64,000 nt of DNA from Dactylorhiza incarnata (GCA_033032865.1 JAWHQI010000229.1:4549001-4613000), one strand, 5' to 3'. Counted from the first letter of the stretch, positions 1 through 12,530 are shown. The notes: generated from the letters alone by a model not told the origin. Made by a program: numbers and translations.

Positions 1-526
1 TTTTTGATTATACCCCTTGTTGTCCTCCGCTTCATCCTTTCCGCTCGGTGCCTAGGAGTCACCGGGGGAGGGGTGGGGGATTGGCTTAGTCTTTTTGACT
101 AACGGTCAGTGGACCATATCATTTTAGGAGACCACGGCGACGGAGCAGCACCAGAGGCCGGTGCAGACGGAGGCAGTCCAGTGCAGTACAGGAGCACATG
201 ATTCAGGATCAGTGAGTGGTTAGGTGTTAGCTTCCGCGAGTGATCTTGTAGTGAGGATATGATGTATTGGGCATGAGCCCTTCCTTCTTCTTATTTATTG
301 TAACCCTTGTTATCTTATTATTCAGTTATATCATGTGGACATTCTTATATTTTTCATGTCGATTCTGTGGACTTGTCTTCTTTAATGCACTTTTCTTTGT
401 GATCGATTTGGCCGGCAGGATCGGCGTTTTGTAGTGGCGACCTTCCTGAGTGAGGTGTCACCGCAAGGCGGCGGTTCTGGGCTTAAGACCCGGTGTTTGG
501 AAAGAAAAAAAATTTGGGGTCTTACA
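1..526 (+). repeat. 5' LTR (right-hand 526 bp only) of the LARD-like element
   Basis: Aligns with 7072-7593 over its whole length with few substitutions and small indels. Ends in TCTTACA, directly followed by the primer-binding site. The rest of the LTR lies upstream of the window. Confidence 0.93.
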
Positions 527-528
527 AG

Positions 529-540
529 TGGTATCAGAGC
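529..540 (+). other. Primer-binding site, initiator tRNA-Met
   Basis: TGGTATCAGAGC starts two bases after the 5' LTR end. This is the standard plant LTR-retrotransposon site complementary to the 3' end of initiator tRNA-Met. Confidence 0.9.
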
Positions 541-2341
541 GAACCTCGATCCGAAGAAAAGAAGTCCACAAACCCTGGGCCACCCCGCGCGAGCTTAGTT
601 TGAGGACAAACTAGCAGCGGAAGTAGTGGTGTGCCCATATGAGAATCACATTGAAAAAGGTCCACTTTTAACTGAATCTTCTTGGTCAGTTTCCCCCTGC
701 GAGTGTCAAGTTTTCTTTTGTAAGCCTGCGGCGAACCCTGCCCACAGCAGGGAACACCTCCGGCTGCAAAGATTTCCTTAGTTAGTCCTTTAGGCAACGA
801 GTTAGACTCAAACCCACTAGGATACGTGACTTACCTTAACAATTTATACCGTGACCTAGTCTGAAATAGACCGTAGGTATAACCTTTAGTGAAGGTACGA
901 GGATACCCCAAAGAGGCTAGAGAAAGAGAGTTGACAAATAAGCAGAATGGTATGAGACTCGTAGATTCAACCCTCGTACCGGTGACAGGATTACATTAAG
1001 ACAACCACCATGACAAACACCGAGGGTCGGATGAGAATTGAAGTTCAGGAGGGACCCGTTTGGGATTGGGTGACATACTGACCTTGATAAGGTTGTCGTA
1101 AAAGGTACCTAGAAGAGCCTAAGGTGTGGAGTATACCAATGAGCCTCAAGATAGAACCCCAAGTCTAAGGTTGTGTGCCCTAAGAATTGCTTGCATACTT
1201 GGGACGAGTATAACATTATGATATCGAAGATACTTCGCCCAAAAATAGATAGAGACTAATCTTTTGTTTATTGGGGCTTACCTTTTGTTTATTGGGCAAA
1301 TTAATGACGGACTTGGATTTCCCTTAGTCCTAAGTTAGAAAATTTTTGTGTCGTGAACAATAATAATTTTGAGGTTGATCATATTCGATGTCTCTTGGAC
1401 AAAGATGAGATGGTGTAAAACTAGGTCATACAGGTCGTAGTTATATTGGAAGTTCTTGTGGTTTGGGGCATTCAGAAGTGATCAACTTATGGTTAAAAAT
1501 CACGCCCTATCTTGGTAGATAATTTTAACTACAATAATAGCCCTTATACCTTGGGAGCTTTGATGACGGATAACCAGAGATCTTAGACGATGACCTATTG
1601 AATTTAGAATCTAGTGTTTGAGTCGACTGATAAGGAAAAATCTAAGTTTATCTTACCTTGGACCATTCGAAAGTGATCGAGACTAGCATATGTGAAAGTG
1701 ATAGGAATTTGTTGAAATAAACGTGAAGATACTTTCTTGATGAAATTGACTTGTGAAAAACCTTAGGGTTTCAAAAATTTTACCCGTATACCTTATGAAT
1801 CAAACTCCACGTAGAAAATGATTGGGAGTCGTCTTACCAACATGGATACTAATTGTGGTTGGTTAACATGTACTCATAAAGGTTCACAAGTGCCCCCATT
1901 AAAATTTAGGGATGATTGGGACGCTAGACGATTTGATTAGCTCCATCAGTAGTAAGAACTGGAAAAGTTGTAGAGTAGAGATGAGTGATTACTCGGACAT
2001 ACCTGAAGGAGTAAGAAATTGAACATGTGAAGAAATCTTTAGAGGCATAAGAATCTGCCCAGGTTAGAGTGGAAGATCACCCCGATCAGGATAGATGATT
2101 CGACGGTGTGAGTCTTGCGACACAAGAAGATTCCGTAGGTAAAAATCATGTTGTAAAATTATGGACTGGAGGAGCACACCCGGGAGCCACTAGAGCTGGT
2201 GTGGCAGAGATAGTCGGTGCTCTTCGAGCCAGGAATAGTTTCAGTTCTTAGGGGATGTTACGTTCAGTCACTCTCGGTGAAAACCCCGCAAGCCTAACCT
2301 GAATTTCGAGGACGAAATTATTCTTTTTGTTTATTGGGATT
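541..2341 (+). other. Non-coding internal region of the LARD-like element
   Basis: About 1.8 kb without any recognisable gag, protease, reverse transcriptase or integrase on either strand; the few short frames look random. The 3' end holds a gypsy-like TTCGAGGACGAAAT string. No clear purine-rich polypurine tract sits before the 3' LTR; instead there is a CTTTTTGTTTATTGGG string, a version of which also occurs twice near 1260-1300. Confidence 0.75.
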
Positions 2342-3831
2342 TGTAACATCCCCCAAACAGCTAGACCCCTAAGTTGGTTTTTTCATGGCTAGGTCATGAC
2401 AAAACCATAGGAAGAGCTCAAGACCTTGTGAACATAGGTGAGAAGGAGAAAACCACCTTGGTCTGCAAATAGCAATTTCCAGTTAGCAAGCCTAGGATTG
2501 GATTTAGGGGCCCCACCTTAAACCTTGGCCCCACAATATCATCCCTAAACCATTAGAGGTCTCCTTGAAGCACCAGTGACCCATTGGGGTCAACCTAAGA
2601 GGTCAATTTGACTAAAGTCAACCTTAACCCTAAATTGGTCAAACTAGCTCAAGTAAGGTCAATTAGCCTCCACCATGCCAAATTGACCATGCCCCTACCC
2701 TTGTATGGGTACTAGAATCCTAATGGACCAAAAAGCCCCATCATGGGGCCTCCAATTTGACCAATTTTCCCTAAACCTCAATTTGGTCAAAGTGCCCTAA
2801 TAAGGGGCAATTCACCCTCACTTTGCCAAATTGACCCTACCTAGACCTTCCTAACCCTTCAGGGAAGCCAATGGAGCCCAAGCCATCCTTTGGGGTCAAC
2901 ACACTTGATTAATTTGACCAAAGTCAAATTTGCCATAATTTAGGTCAAAATAACCTAGTTTACCCAAATTGGACCCAATCCACTTGGGCCAGGCCCAATT
3001 GGAGTAGCCCATTAGTCTAGGAGGTTGAGATTTACTCAAAGAGTCATCCAATTTCTGGAAATGGTGACTAGGAGAGAGAAATTGGGAGTTTCCCCCAATT
3101 TGAGGAGAGAGAAAATGGCCATTAAAGGAGGATTAATGGCATTGAAGGCAAATTGATCCCTCATTCGTCTCCCCTCACCCTCCATTCATCTCCTCAGGCT
3201 GTTACAAGAAGCTTAAGTGGTTTTCCAGCCCTCAAGATGGCTGAATTCAATGGATTTCACCATGGCCGAAATTTAGGCTTGATGGCCATTAATGGTTTTC
3301 AATGTTGTAACCTCCCACTCTCCTAATTGATCCCTTTAAAAGCTTCAGAGGGCTGAGAGGAGTGTTTTTCCCCTTTTACTTGGAGGAATCGTGCAAATGA
3401 GGCTCAGATCGGCAAGGAGCTCAAGGAGGGAGGTCGGTCATGGCTAATCAGGTAACGACAAGGAATCACCACTCCACACAGGTCCGATCCATTACTCCTC
3501 CCTTGGTGCTAGATCATATCATGATTTGGGGCTAGATCCGAGCTCAATTGGGCTCGGATTTTGCTTCCAAAAGGGCTCGGATTGAGCCCTCTATTCCCTG
3601 CTCTAAAACCTAGATCCGACCACCTCCGGCCGGCCAACCACCTCCTATCGCCGGCCACCACCTCAACGGAGGTGGTGGTGGCATTGGCTGGCCGGAAAGA
3701 GACGCAGGTGGCCGGGAAATCACCCCGCAAAGAGGCCCAGGACGGGTCATCGCGAGCCATCCAACGTTCGGGGACGATGATGGAGAGCCGTCAGATCTAT
3801 TTATTTACGTTTATGATTATATCATTTGATT

Positions 3832-4190
3832 CGTCGAGCGCCGTAAGAAGTTCGTCGAACGAGATAGTTCGTCGAATGAGATAGTTCGTCGAACGAGAAG
3901 TTCGTTGAACGAGAAGTTCGTCGAACGAAATATTTCGTCGGATGGGAGTAGAAGTTCGTCGAACGAATCTGTTAGTCGAATGCTGATATAAGTTAATTTA
4001 GTCGAGCGATGTTATACGTTAAATTAGTCGAACGCAGATACTTAAGAAATTGGTCGAACGCAGAGTGGTTCGGCTTTTGTCGAACGCAGACTTGATCTGC
4101 TTTTGTCGAACGCAGAATTGATCCGCTTTCGTCGAACGCAGTTTGCTCTGCTTTCGTCGAGCGCAGTTTAAATTTCGTCGAACTCAGTAA
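3832..4190 (+). repeat. Degenerate array of TTCGTCGAACG / GTCGAACGCAG motifs
   Basis: The near-palindrome TTCGTCGAACG recurs roughly every 15-25 bases from 3840 to 3970. It then grades into GTCGAACGCAG spaced about 30-40 bases apart to 4190. The same GTCGAACGCAG word fills both Helitrons at 30.9-31.3 kb and 32.0-32.5 kb. Confidence 0.85.
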
Positions 4191-6834
4191 CAGTTATTTA
4201 ATTAATTGTTTTCAATATTTCTGTCATATATTACTTAGATTTAATTGTTAAAAATACTTAGGCCCCTCTACAGAAAAAGTGTCCAACACCAAAGTTGTAG
4301 CCCTTAGGGTCTACTTTATTTTAAAATTGATTTCACCCCCAAAAGGAGTTCTGTAGCTTCCTGTAGGTCCATTTTAGTGGGGTTGGTCCCTAGTGTAGGA
4401 CAGCCACCAATTCTTGTGTAACTTTTGATTGAGAAACGATATGGACTTGAGATTTGAAACATAGTCTACTTATACCTACACACACATCATATCCAAAGAT
4501 GGATTTTTAGGAGAACCTTTTTCTAAGGTTTTTGAAATAATTTCATAAATCATCTAATAATTAATTAGTGGGTCAAATGACCTCCAATCTCCTCCAAATT
4601 TTGGTGGGTGCTCCCTAGGGTTACTCTATGACCTTGGTAAAATTATCAGCCCAATTGGAACTGTTTTGTTTGAGTATTTTGTAAACCCAAGTTAGGACAA
4701 ATAGGGTCAAAGTTAGGGTATGGTGTTTACCTTGGGGTATGGTGGTCAAAACTCATCACCATGTAGTGAAACCTTGGTAACTGGTTTAGGATCACCTAAA
4801 GAATCCCCATGAGTGGGTTGGGGTGGTGTAGAGGTCGATAAACCCTCGAATGCTAGTTTTATTTATAGGTGTGCATTTAGAGCCTTGTGAAGGCCATGTG
4901 GTCAAAAGTCCCTGGTTGGTTATGAAACATGGTGGATAGATTCATAGGGTGTAAATAGGCACTGGATAATTTTATAAGAATTTTAGGAGTCAATATTCCC
5001 TTTGAATTAGGACATAACTCCGCTAGGGAAACTTTTTATAAGAAACTTTTACATGCTTAAAATGTCTTGGATGATGATGAGACTTTGTTGGTGCCCTTAT
5101 AATCATGGTTTAGACCTCTGGTAATTTTTGTGAATTTTATTAAATGATTTAATCAGTACTTCTTTCACAAGGCACCTGTTTTGATTTAGACTTAAGAAAA
5201 ATATTTGAGAGTTCAAAACTCATTGTTAAATTGTGAAAATTGGTGATAGGACCTTTCTGGACATTAAGAACCTCTGTAAATTTTTATAGAATTTTTGAAG
5301 ACTTAAATAAGTAGGCTACTTCACAATTTATCTAATTTGAGGTTTTCTAAAAGTATTTATTTAAGTAAGAAACTGATTTCCTTAAATCTTAAAACTTAGT
5401 CAGTAGCCTTTTCTGGTGAATACAAGAGTTTGGTAATTTTTCCATAATTTTAGTGTTGATCTGTTTGGTAGTTCCTTCATAAAACTATGATTTTGGATAG
5501 ATGATAAATAATTAAATTAGAGGAGAATTTCTTACTGTAAAAAATATGATACGCTGTTTCTGATGTTATTTAGTCACCATAGATTCATCATAATTTTTGG
5601 AGAGTCATATCATAAGATTTACTTACACTTCATGTTCATTTCCATACTTGGCAGATGTTTGGAGAAATTAAAATAAATATTAATTAATTAGGGAAAACTA
5701 TGATTCTCTGGAATTAGTCTTATAATATCATGATAGACCTCCAGTAAATAGCTTGGGTCAGTTGGATAAATATTTGGAGTACCTCTAGTTGTGAGCGTCA
5801 TATAACTCATTTGGTCTGCGTATAGTAAAACTGTGAAATTTGAGAATCAAGTGGATCCTTAGGAGGGATGAGAGGTAAGTGGTTTACCTAGTTTAGTTGA
5901 GAAGGTATGATGGTCAACAAGAAGGATTATAGATAGTAAAGGTGTGCCTGGTGAGTTAGAGGTAAGTTGCACTCGGGGTCGACGAAAGATCGTCTTGAGA
6001 AGTCATAAGTCACTTAGGGTTAATCCAATAGTAATGATGAGGAGGGTATCCTTACGGGTAGATACCAACAACACTAAGTGTCTTGAGAAAGGGAACTTTG
6101 GGGTTTCATCCCATTATGGTTCCTAGTACCGTAGCGAGCCCCTCACAGGGTAATCCTCGGGAAGTTCAAGATTAACCATAAATTGTAGGGATAAGTTGAT
6201 GTACAAGATTAACTTAACAATACACACACACACACCCCGTGGTTACGAGAGGCTAGTTGGTTTGGTTTTACGAGCGGTAGGCTCGGTGGTTGTAGCAGCG
6301 GATTAGTTAGTCCGGTGAGCTTGTGACTCAGTAGTGTTTGTTGGTACGGACGGGTCGGTCCAGCGAGCCGGTGGCTCGGAAGGTTATTGATGACGGGCAG
6401 GTTAGCCCGGGGATTTTATGGATCGGGATATAGTAGAACATGTTGCATGTGCATGAAGGTGGTGGGTCTTCGGTATTGGACGATCGTTCACACCGACATC
6501 AATACGTTGACTCGGCAAGTGTGGAATTTGCACTTAGCCTTAAAAGTCTGGTGGTCCAGCCAGTAAGAGTACGCAGATGCTCCACGGTTTTGCGTTGAGG
6601 CGTACGATAGGTCTAGGTTAGGTAGTGTGAATACCAACCTAGAGGTGGGCGAGGCCCAACCCACTGCTTCCGTTTGCCACTACGGGAGTATCCTGGGAGT
6701 CTAGCTAGCTCCAAAAAGGGAGAACTAAAGGTCTATGCGCATAGAGTCAAAGTGGGTGAGTTGCACTTGTATGAACATAGCATAACTGCATACCTTGCCT
6801 GACATAGCATAAACATTGCATTTCAACCCCTACC

Positions 6835-6875
6835 CCTATCGTATAAGTCGGTTATGGGACTTCTTATACGATAGG
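6835..6875 (+). other. 13-bp perfect inverted repeat in LTR
   Basis: CCTATCGTATAAG at 6835-6847 pairs perfectly with 6863-6875 across a 15-nt loop. It lies in the distal half of the LTR, about 700 bp before its end. A role in RNA 3'-end formation or packaging is possible but not shown. Confidence 0.6.
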
Positions 6876-7859
6876 CCTCGCTAAACGACCCCTTGGTCTA
6901 TAGGTTTGTGTGGGCATTCCTATAAATCAATGGTTACTTTCATTTTATGTACCTGTTTTACCTATTGTACTTTACATATTCTTTACCTGCTTTTACTATG
7001 CTCTTTTACTGCTTCAATTATGTATATATACATGTGTAGTGTAGACATTCCCTGTACCCCTGTCATCCGCTTTTTGATTATACCCCTTGTTGTCCTCCGC
7101 TTCATCCTTTCCGCTCGGTGCCTAGGAGTCATCGGGGGAGGGGTGGGGGATTGGCTTAGTCTTTTTGACTAACGGTCGGTGGACCTTATCATTTTAGGAG
7201 ACCACTGCGACGGAGCAGCACCAGAGGCCGGTGCAGACGGAGGCAGGCCAGTGCAGTACAGGAGCACAGGATTCAGGATCAGTGAGTGGTTAGGTGTTAT
7301 CTTCCGCGAGTGATCTTGTAGTGAGGATATGATGTACTGGGCATGAGCCCTTCCTTCTTCTTATTTATTGTAACCCTTGTTATCTTATTATTTAGTTATA
7401 TCATGTGGACATTCTTATATTTTTCATGTCGATTCTGTGGACTTGTCTTCTTTAATGCACTTTTCTTTGTGATCAATTTGGCCGGCAGGATCGGCGTTTT
7501 GTAGTGGCGACCTTCCCGAGTGAAGGTGTCACCGCAAAGCGGCGGTTCTGGGCCTAAGACCCGGTGTTTGGAAAAAAAAATTGGGGTCTTACATCTACCT
7601 CCCGAGCTCCCCCTCCTTCACAGGTAGAACAACCTTCCCCCTCCTCCTTCTTACCTCCCGGAGGCAAGCCGCCCCCTCCCCGTCGCCGGAGCGCCGCCAG
7701 CACCACCCCGAGGCTTGCAAGCCTTAGGGAGGAGGCTGGCCGTGGAAGCCAACCCCCCAGCGCCGGTGGTGGCGCCGGGGGAGCAGGTCCCCACTCGGGG
7801 ACCTTGGCTTCGACGAAGGGGAGGCGGCCGGGCCGCCGGAGGACGCAGCCCCGACGGCG

Positions 7860-8390
7860 CCCGAAGCCTCCTCCCCCTCCTCTGTTTTCCTGTAGGGAAA
7901 AACCGCCACCCCCCGGCGGCGGCCGGCGGCTCCAGGCCGCCGGACCCCCGCCGGAGGTTTGCCCCCTCCCCGGCGCCCCGACCAGGGGCGGCAGGGAGGG
8001 CCCTCCCCGAGGAGGCGGCGGCGGCGCAGCAGCTGCATGGCCCATGCAGGCTGTGCCGTGCCTCCCCGCCCCCTTCTGCTCACTTTTCCGGTGGGGTCCG
8101 GCGGCGCCAGGCCGCCGGACCACCACCGGGGTGGTCGCCGACCCCCGACGCACCGGCCGGGGGGGCGGCACTGGCACCCTCCCAGCGGAGGCGGAGGCGC
8201 AGCGAGCCTGCATGGCGCATGCAGGCTGCGCCACCGCCTCCCGCCCTTTCTACCCCCCTTTCCCGGTGGTAGCCGGCGGCGCCAGGCCGCCTGACCACCC
8301 CTGGAGAAGTCGCCGGCCCCTGGCAAACCGACCGGGGGCGGCGCCGGTCCCAGCCGGCCGCTGCCCAGCGGCTTCAGCGGCCGCCTCTCG
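7860..8390 (+). repeat. About 176-bp GC-rich tandem repeat, three copies
   Basis: A CCAGGCCGCC block recurs near 7932, 8107 and 8283, about 175 bases apart. Each copy carries a GGAGGCGGCGG-type block, and two carry a small palindrome around TGCATGGC. GC content is extreme, which leaves several frames open by chance. Confidence 0.75.
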
Positions 8391-8576
8391 GTTAGCTATC
8401 GGGAGCCGCACGATCTCCCCCAGGAGATCGGGCGGCTCCTGAATTCTGGTTTCCCGCCCCCGCCTCAAACTGAGTGCTCCCACAGCGGATCTGCCGCAGA
8501 TCCGTTGTGGGAGCCGCGGGATGGCACGCAGTGTAGCACCCCCTGCGCCTCTTCCCTTTTCCTAATCGCACCCCAA

Positions 8577-8596
8577 CCCCCCCCCCCCCCCCCCCC
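8577..8596 (+). repeat. Homopolymer run of 20 C
   Basis: Twenty consecutive C at 8577-8596, flanked by two copies of a CGCACCCCAACC string. The true length may vary or be misassembled. Confidence 0.9.
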
Positions 8597-9305
8597 ATTT
8601 CCTAACCGCACCCCAACCTCCCTTCCCCCTTCCTCAATTTTTTTGAGAAAAATTGGGGCAGATTGGAAAGAAACTTCCTAAATGAAAAATGTGCCCCACC
8701 CTAAGGGGCACCTCCAGTATTTTTTTGGGAATTTTAGGATTAAGTTTACTATTTTTAAACCTATTTATAAGATTTATTTTAAGGAAATAAAAGCCCAAAA
8801 GAGTTGGGGAAAATCACCAAAAATTATAGGCCCTACTTAAGGGTGTTTTACAACTACTATTAAAATTGGGAGGTGTGGTATCTTATTTTGGTACTCCAAA
8901 AGTATTTTGCAAGCAAAATAAACGCCCGAAAAGGAGCGAAACTCATCGAAATAAATCGATGTCCTCTCGACGTATAATTTTTAAATGCATAATAAAGATT
9001 ACGCGTATCGATCTAAGGAATCGACTAAGTTAAGAATATCGACGCAAAACTCGAGACGAAATCGCGGTGCGACGCCGCACTCCAATAATGTCGGAATAAT
9101 TATAAAAGAACGAATCCGCAACAAAGGGGGAATTACTAAAAATATCATGAAATGTAAATAAACTCCCGAGACAGAGTAGAACCCCTATGAACGGGGAGAA
9201 AGCAGAACCTCCTCCTATAAACGGAGTCGACGTTGAAGCCTCCTCTGATGGAGTGATTGGACTACTAACCATTTACTTATTTACTGCTTTCTGCACTTCT
9301 ATTTC

Positions 9306-9480
9306 AATCCAGTCTCGTACTGGTCCCCTGCATTTACTTTATGTACTTTTCTTTAAATTCAGTCTCGTACTGGTCCCCTGCATTTACTTTCAGTACTTTT
9401 CTTTAAATCCAGTCTCGTACTGGTCCCCTGCCTTTACTTTCGGTACTTTGAATTCTCTAGTCTCGCACTGGTCCTGATAA
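9306..9480 (+). repeat. About 51-bp tandem repeat, 3.5 copies
   Basis: Units start with CAGTCTCGTACTGGTCCCC followed by a T-rich half, beginning near 9307, 9359 and 9409. The last copy (near 9459) is truncated. Confidence 0.85.
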
Positions 9481-9481
9481 T

Positions 9482-9785
9482 ATGGCATGTGCTTTCGGCC
9501 TAATTTTCTGCTTAATACCATGGCCTCTGCTTTCGGCCTAATTTTGTACTTAATACCATGACCTCTGCTTTCGGCCTAATTTTCTGCTTAATACCATGAC
9601 CTCTGTTTTCGGCCTAATTTTCTGCTTAATACCATGGCCTCTGCATTCGGCCTAATTTTCTGCTTAATACCATGGCCTCTGCTTTCGGCCTAATTTTCTG
9701 CTTAATATCATGGCCTCTGCTTTCGGCCTAATTTTCTGCTGATATTATGGCATCTGCTTTCGGCCTATTTTTGCTGCTGCACTTA
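9482..9785 (+). repeat. 38-bp tandem repeat, about 8 copies
   Basis: The unit runs ATGGCCTCTGCTTTCGGCCT plus an AATTTTCTGCTTAATACC half. Eight head-to-tail copies differ by one to a few bases; the last two are shortened. Confidence 0.9.
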
Positions 9786-11004
9786 TTCATATTTTGGTGC
9801 TAACTGCAGCCATAAGCTGGCAAGCGGTGCTTATCCTCCCTTCTGCGAGGCCTTAGTTGGGGAAAACCCGGAGTTGAGCCCCTCCTCCCAGGTTAGCCCC
9901 AAATAAGGAGCCCTCATACCGCCGAGCCTCCCGGTCAAAAGTTGCGTGACCTGTTGAGTAAGAATGTCGCGTCAAGTTTTAAAGCTCGCTTTAAGTTTTG
10001 AAGATTGTTTGAAAGTGGCGGGTCGGTCACGCCCACAGACCGTTCGTACCGGTGTGGGAGGGTTGACGACTCATGGCGACAGGGAGATGTGCGCAGCGGT
10101 TTATCTCCACTCTGGACCCGCAATTTTGCCTCCGCTGGTCGGCCTAAAAATCGGTTCGCCGGATGTCGCTCACATCCAATTAGTACACCAGGTTGTACAG
10201 GAGGGCCTGAGTGATACGGTACGACTACACTCAGAAGTGGCAAGACTGGCCACTGTCACCGACGACCACATCGGTGAGGCCCGCGGGGTTAGCTCCCCTG
10301 TTTGAAATAAAGCGGTCTAAACTGTGTCGACACAGGGTTTTTGTGTGGGTACAAGTTTGAATACCTGGGTGCGTATATGCGCGTGATAGTGTTGTGTATT
10401 TACTATTCGGCGAGGTTATGGATAATAGGGCGGAGCCCTTGTATATATATATGCATACCTGTTGCTAACTCTCTTCCTTGCTTCGGTTATTTATTTATGT
10501 CCTTTAGCCGCCCCCTGGATATGGATCGGGGGAGGGGATGTATTTTCTACTTAGCTCTGTGACTAACGGTTATTTCTTATAACCAATCACAGGAGATGGG
10601 ACAGCGCGAAGCCCTCGCACCACAGGATGAGATACCAGCCTTGGAGATAGCCCGTTCGATTACCCCAGCCTCACCCCCCCGTCTTCCGCGATGTGAGTCC
10701 TAGAATATAGGACTAGACTAGGATCTTTTGTTTCGTCGATGTAGCCCCGAGGCAGTAGTTGTAAACATTAGGCTTCGGCCCTGTTTAAATATGTGAATAT
10801 AAGCTGTGTGCTTGTTTTTCTGTCTTTCGATTGCTTCCGCTATGCGTTCTGATGTGATATTATGATTCTTGTGCCTGACAAGGAGACCGCTCGGTGCTTA
10901 AAAGGGTGGGACATTGCCACCCGGAAAGTGCTAAGTGGTCATCCTTGGGCAGTAAGATCCCCCCTCCCTGAACCCGGTTCAGTTTGGGGAGGGTGGGTCT
11001 TACA

Positions 11005-11780
11005 TAAGGCACCCCTTGAGTGTGTACCCGCTGACGCGATGGGGTTGTGCGCCACCCTTACTTATAGAAGCAATAAGTATGTGCTGGTTCTGGTGAATGA
11101 CTACACCCGCTACACGTGGGTTTACTTTCTGAGGGAGAAGTCAGAAGTGTTTGAGAAGTTCCAGGAGTGGAAGGAACTTGTGGAGGGGAGGCTGAACCTG
11201 AGGGTGAAGAAGCTGAGAAGTGACAATGGTGGGAGTTTACCTCTAATGAGTTTGCTTCTTTCTGCAGGAAATTCGGCATTCGGCGAAAGCTCTCTTGCGC
11301 CTACACCCCTCAGCAAAATGGAGTCGCAGAGAGGAAGATCTGCCATCTGGTGGAGACAACCAGAAGTTGGCTACATGCCAAGGGGATTCTCAAGGACTTA
11401 TGGGCGGAGGGAATGACGTGTGCAACCTACGTGATCAACCGGCTACCTCTGAGTCCTAACAGGATGGTGTCTCAACACAGCTTATATTCGGGGAGAAGAC
11501 AAATGTGAGTCACATGAGAGTCTTTGGCTCTACCTGCTTCGTGCACGTTCCAGATGCTCAGAGAACCAAGCTGGAGCCGAAAGCATGGAAGTGTGTCTTC
11601 ATCGGTTACGAAGAGCGGAAGAAGGGGTGGAAGTGCATGGATCCGCAGACCTACAAGTTTGTTGTCTCGCACGACGTAGTGTTTGACGAACTGATCTCGT
11701 ATCAGGGAGTCTCTTCTGTGGTGCTGCCAGAGAGCGGAGGTTCAAGCAAGGGAGAAGAGAGAGTCACTTAGGACTATACT
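11005..11780 (+). pseudogene. Copia-1 integrase fragment
   Basis: The first residues read LECVPADAMGL, the region of the first catalytic Asp of a copia integrase; the usual His two residues before that Asp is Pro here. The frame continues through NDYTRYTWVYF and LRSDNGG, which carries the second catalytic Asp. A frameshift near 11225-11235 puts the PQQNGVAER-like part, with the catalytic Glu, in another frame. The C-terminal part around 11505-11770 includes a KKGWKCMDPQTYKFVVS stretch, ending at a stop. The zinc-binding N-terminus, protease and gag are absent, cut off by the LTR ending at 11004. Copia-2 is the closest relative in the window. Confidence 0.85.
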
Positions 11781-12530
11781 GTGGAGTTGGAGCTATCTCC
11801 CAGTGTCCCATCACCATCTGGCTCATGGGGGGCTTCATGTTCGAGAAGCAGGGGGAGCAGTGCTCCAATAGATGATGGGAGAAGAGGTGTAGACGAGGAT
11901 TCTACCAGAGTGGTAGAGAGTGGCCAACTCTTGAGGAGGTCGAAGAGGACCATCGTCCCGCCTGCTCGTTATAAGGTGGGAAACTTCGTGAGTTTGGTCT
12001 CTTGCTTCTTTGCAGGACAACTCGACGAGAGGGAACTTGCCCGCTTTGAAGATGTTGTTGGCACCAAAGAGTGGGATGTGGCCATGGATGAGGAGATGGA
12101 AGCTCTGGAGAAGAATGAGACATGAGACCTTGTTCCCATGGTGGAGGACATCAAACCTGTCACCTGCAAGTGGGTGTACAAGGTTAAGAAGAGAGCTGAC
12201 GGAGGAGTAGAACGGTACAAGACTAGGCTTGTCGCTCAGGGGTTCTCGCAAACCTATGGAGAGGACTACGAGGAGACGTTCAGTCTTATGGCGAAGATGA
12301 CGTCGGTGAGGACGGTCATTGCTCTAGCAGCATGTAGAGGGTGGAAGTTGTGACAGCTTGATGTGAAGAATGTTTTCCTGTATGGAGAGATTGACAATGA
12401 CATATTCATGGTGCAACCACTTGGATACGTGTCCAAGTCTCAGCCACATCATGTGTGCAAGCTGAATAATGCCCTCTACGGGTTGAAACAGGCGCCGAGA
12501 GCCTGGTATGGGAAGATTGCAGAGTATCTG
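11781..12530 (+). pseudogene. Copia-1 reverse transcriptase, N-terminal part
   Basis: A Ser/Gly-rich linker is followed by the RVT_2 start EWDVAMDEEMEALEKNET, then VTCKWVYKVKKRADGG and NALYGLKQAPRAWYG. Two stop codons sit where copia-2 has Trp: TGA at 12123-12125 and at 12351-12353, both single TGG-to-TGA changes. The YVDD catalytic motif is missing because coding sequence stops at about 12530 and foreign DNA follows. Relative to copia-2, about 350 bp covering the YVDD region are gone. Confidence 0.88.

Larger units (their letters stand above)
1..7593 (+). mobile_element. Non-coding large LTR retrotransposon (LARD-like), 5' end cut by window edge
   Basis: Bases 1-526 repeat at 7072-7593, so both are the right-hand part of one LTR. 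A tRNA-iMet type primer-binding site follows the first copy, and the second copy ends a 5.25-kb LTR that begins at 2342. The internal region between them is only about 1.8 kb and has no gag or pol reading frame. The text just before the 3' LTR (a TTCGAGGACGAAAT-like sequence) is typical of Tekay/Del gypsy elements. Known LARDs combine long LTRs with a non-coding interior, and this fits. The left target duplication lies outside the window; the base string after the right end is TCTAC. It is inserted in another gypsy-type LTR that continues at 7594. Confidence 0.85.
2342..7593 (+). repeat. 3' LTR of the LARD-like element, about 5.25 kb
   Basis: Begins TGTAACATCC right after the internal region and ends GGGGTCTTACA, matching the end of the 5' copy. 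It carries a CpG-rich repeat array (3840-4190), an (AC)n run near 6220, and a 13-bp inverted repeat (6835-6875). No protein is encoded; frames within it are short and unconserved. Confidence 0.88.
7594..11004 (+). repeat. Right part of a long gypsy-type LTR (3' LTR or solo LTR)
   Basis: The sequence ends GGGTGGGTCTTACA at 11004, the same terminal pattern as the other gypsy LTRs here. No primer-binding site follows, so this is a 3' or solo LTR. Its left part must lie upstream of the window, because the LARD-like element is inserted in it at 7593/7594. Copia-1 coding sequence resumes at 11005, so this LTR interrupts copia-1. Its interior is built of tandem repeats (7860-8390, 9306-9480, 9482-9785) plus a poly-C run. 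No genuine coding region is seen. Confidence 0.7.

Noticed and set aside
7554..8598. Long overlapping open frames (up to 292 residues) on both strands
   Set aside because: Extreme GC content removes stop codons. Residues are Pro/Gly/Arg-rich low complexity with no domain, and the underlying DNA is a 176-bp tandem repeat inside an LTR.
9482..9785. CRISPR-like array
   Set aside because: Repeats are contiguous with no unique spacers, and the genome is a plant; it is an ordinary tandem repeat.
9935..10305. About 100-residue frames on both strands
   Set aside because: Inside the long gypsy-type LTR, antiparallel to each other, with no motif.
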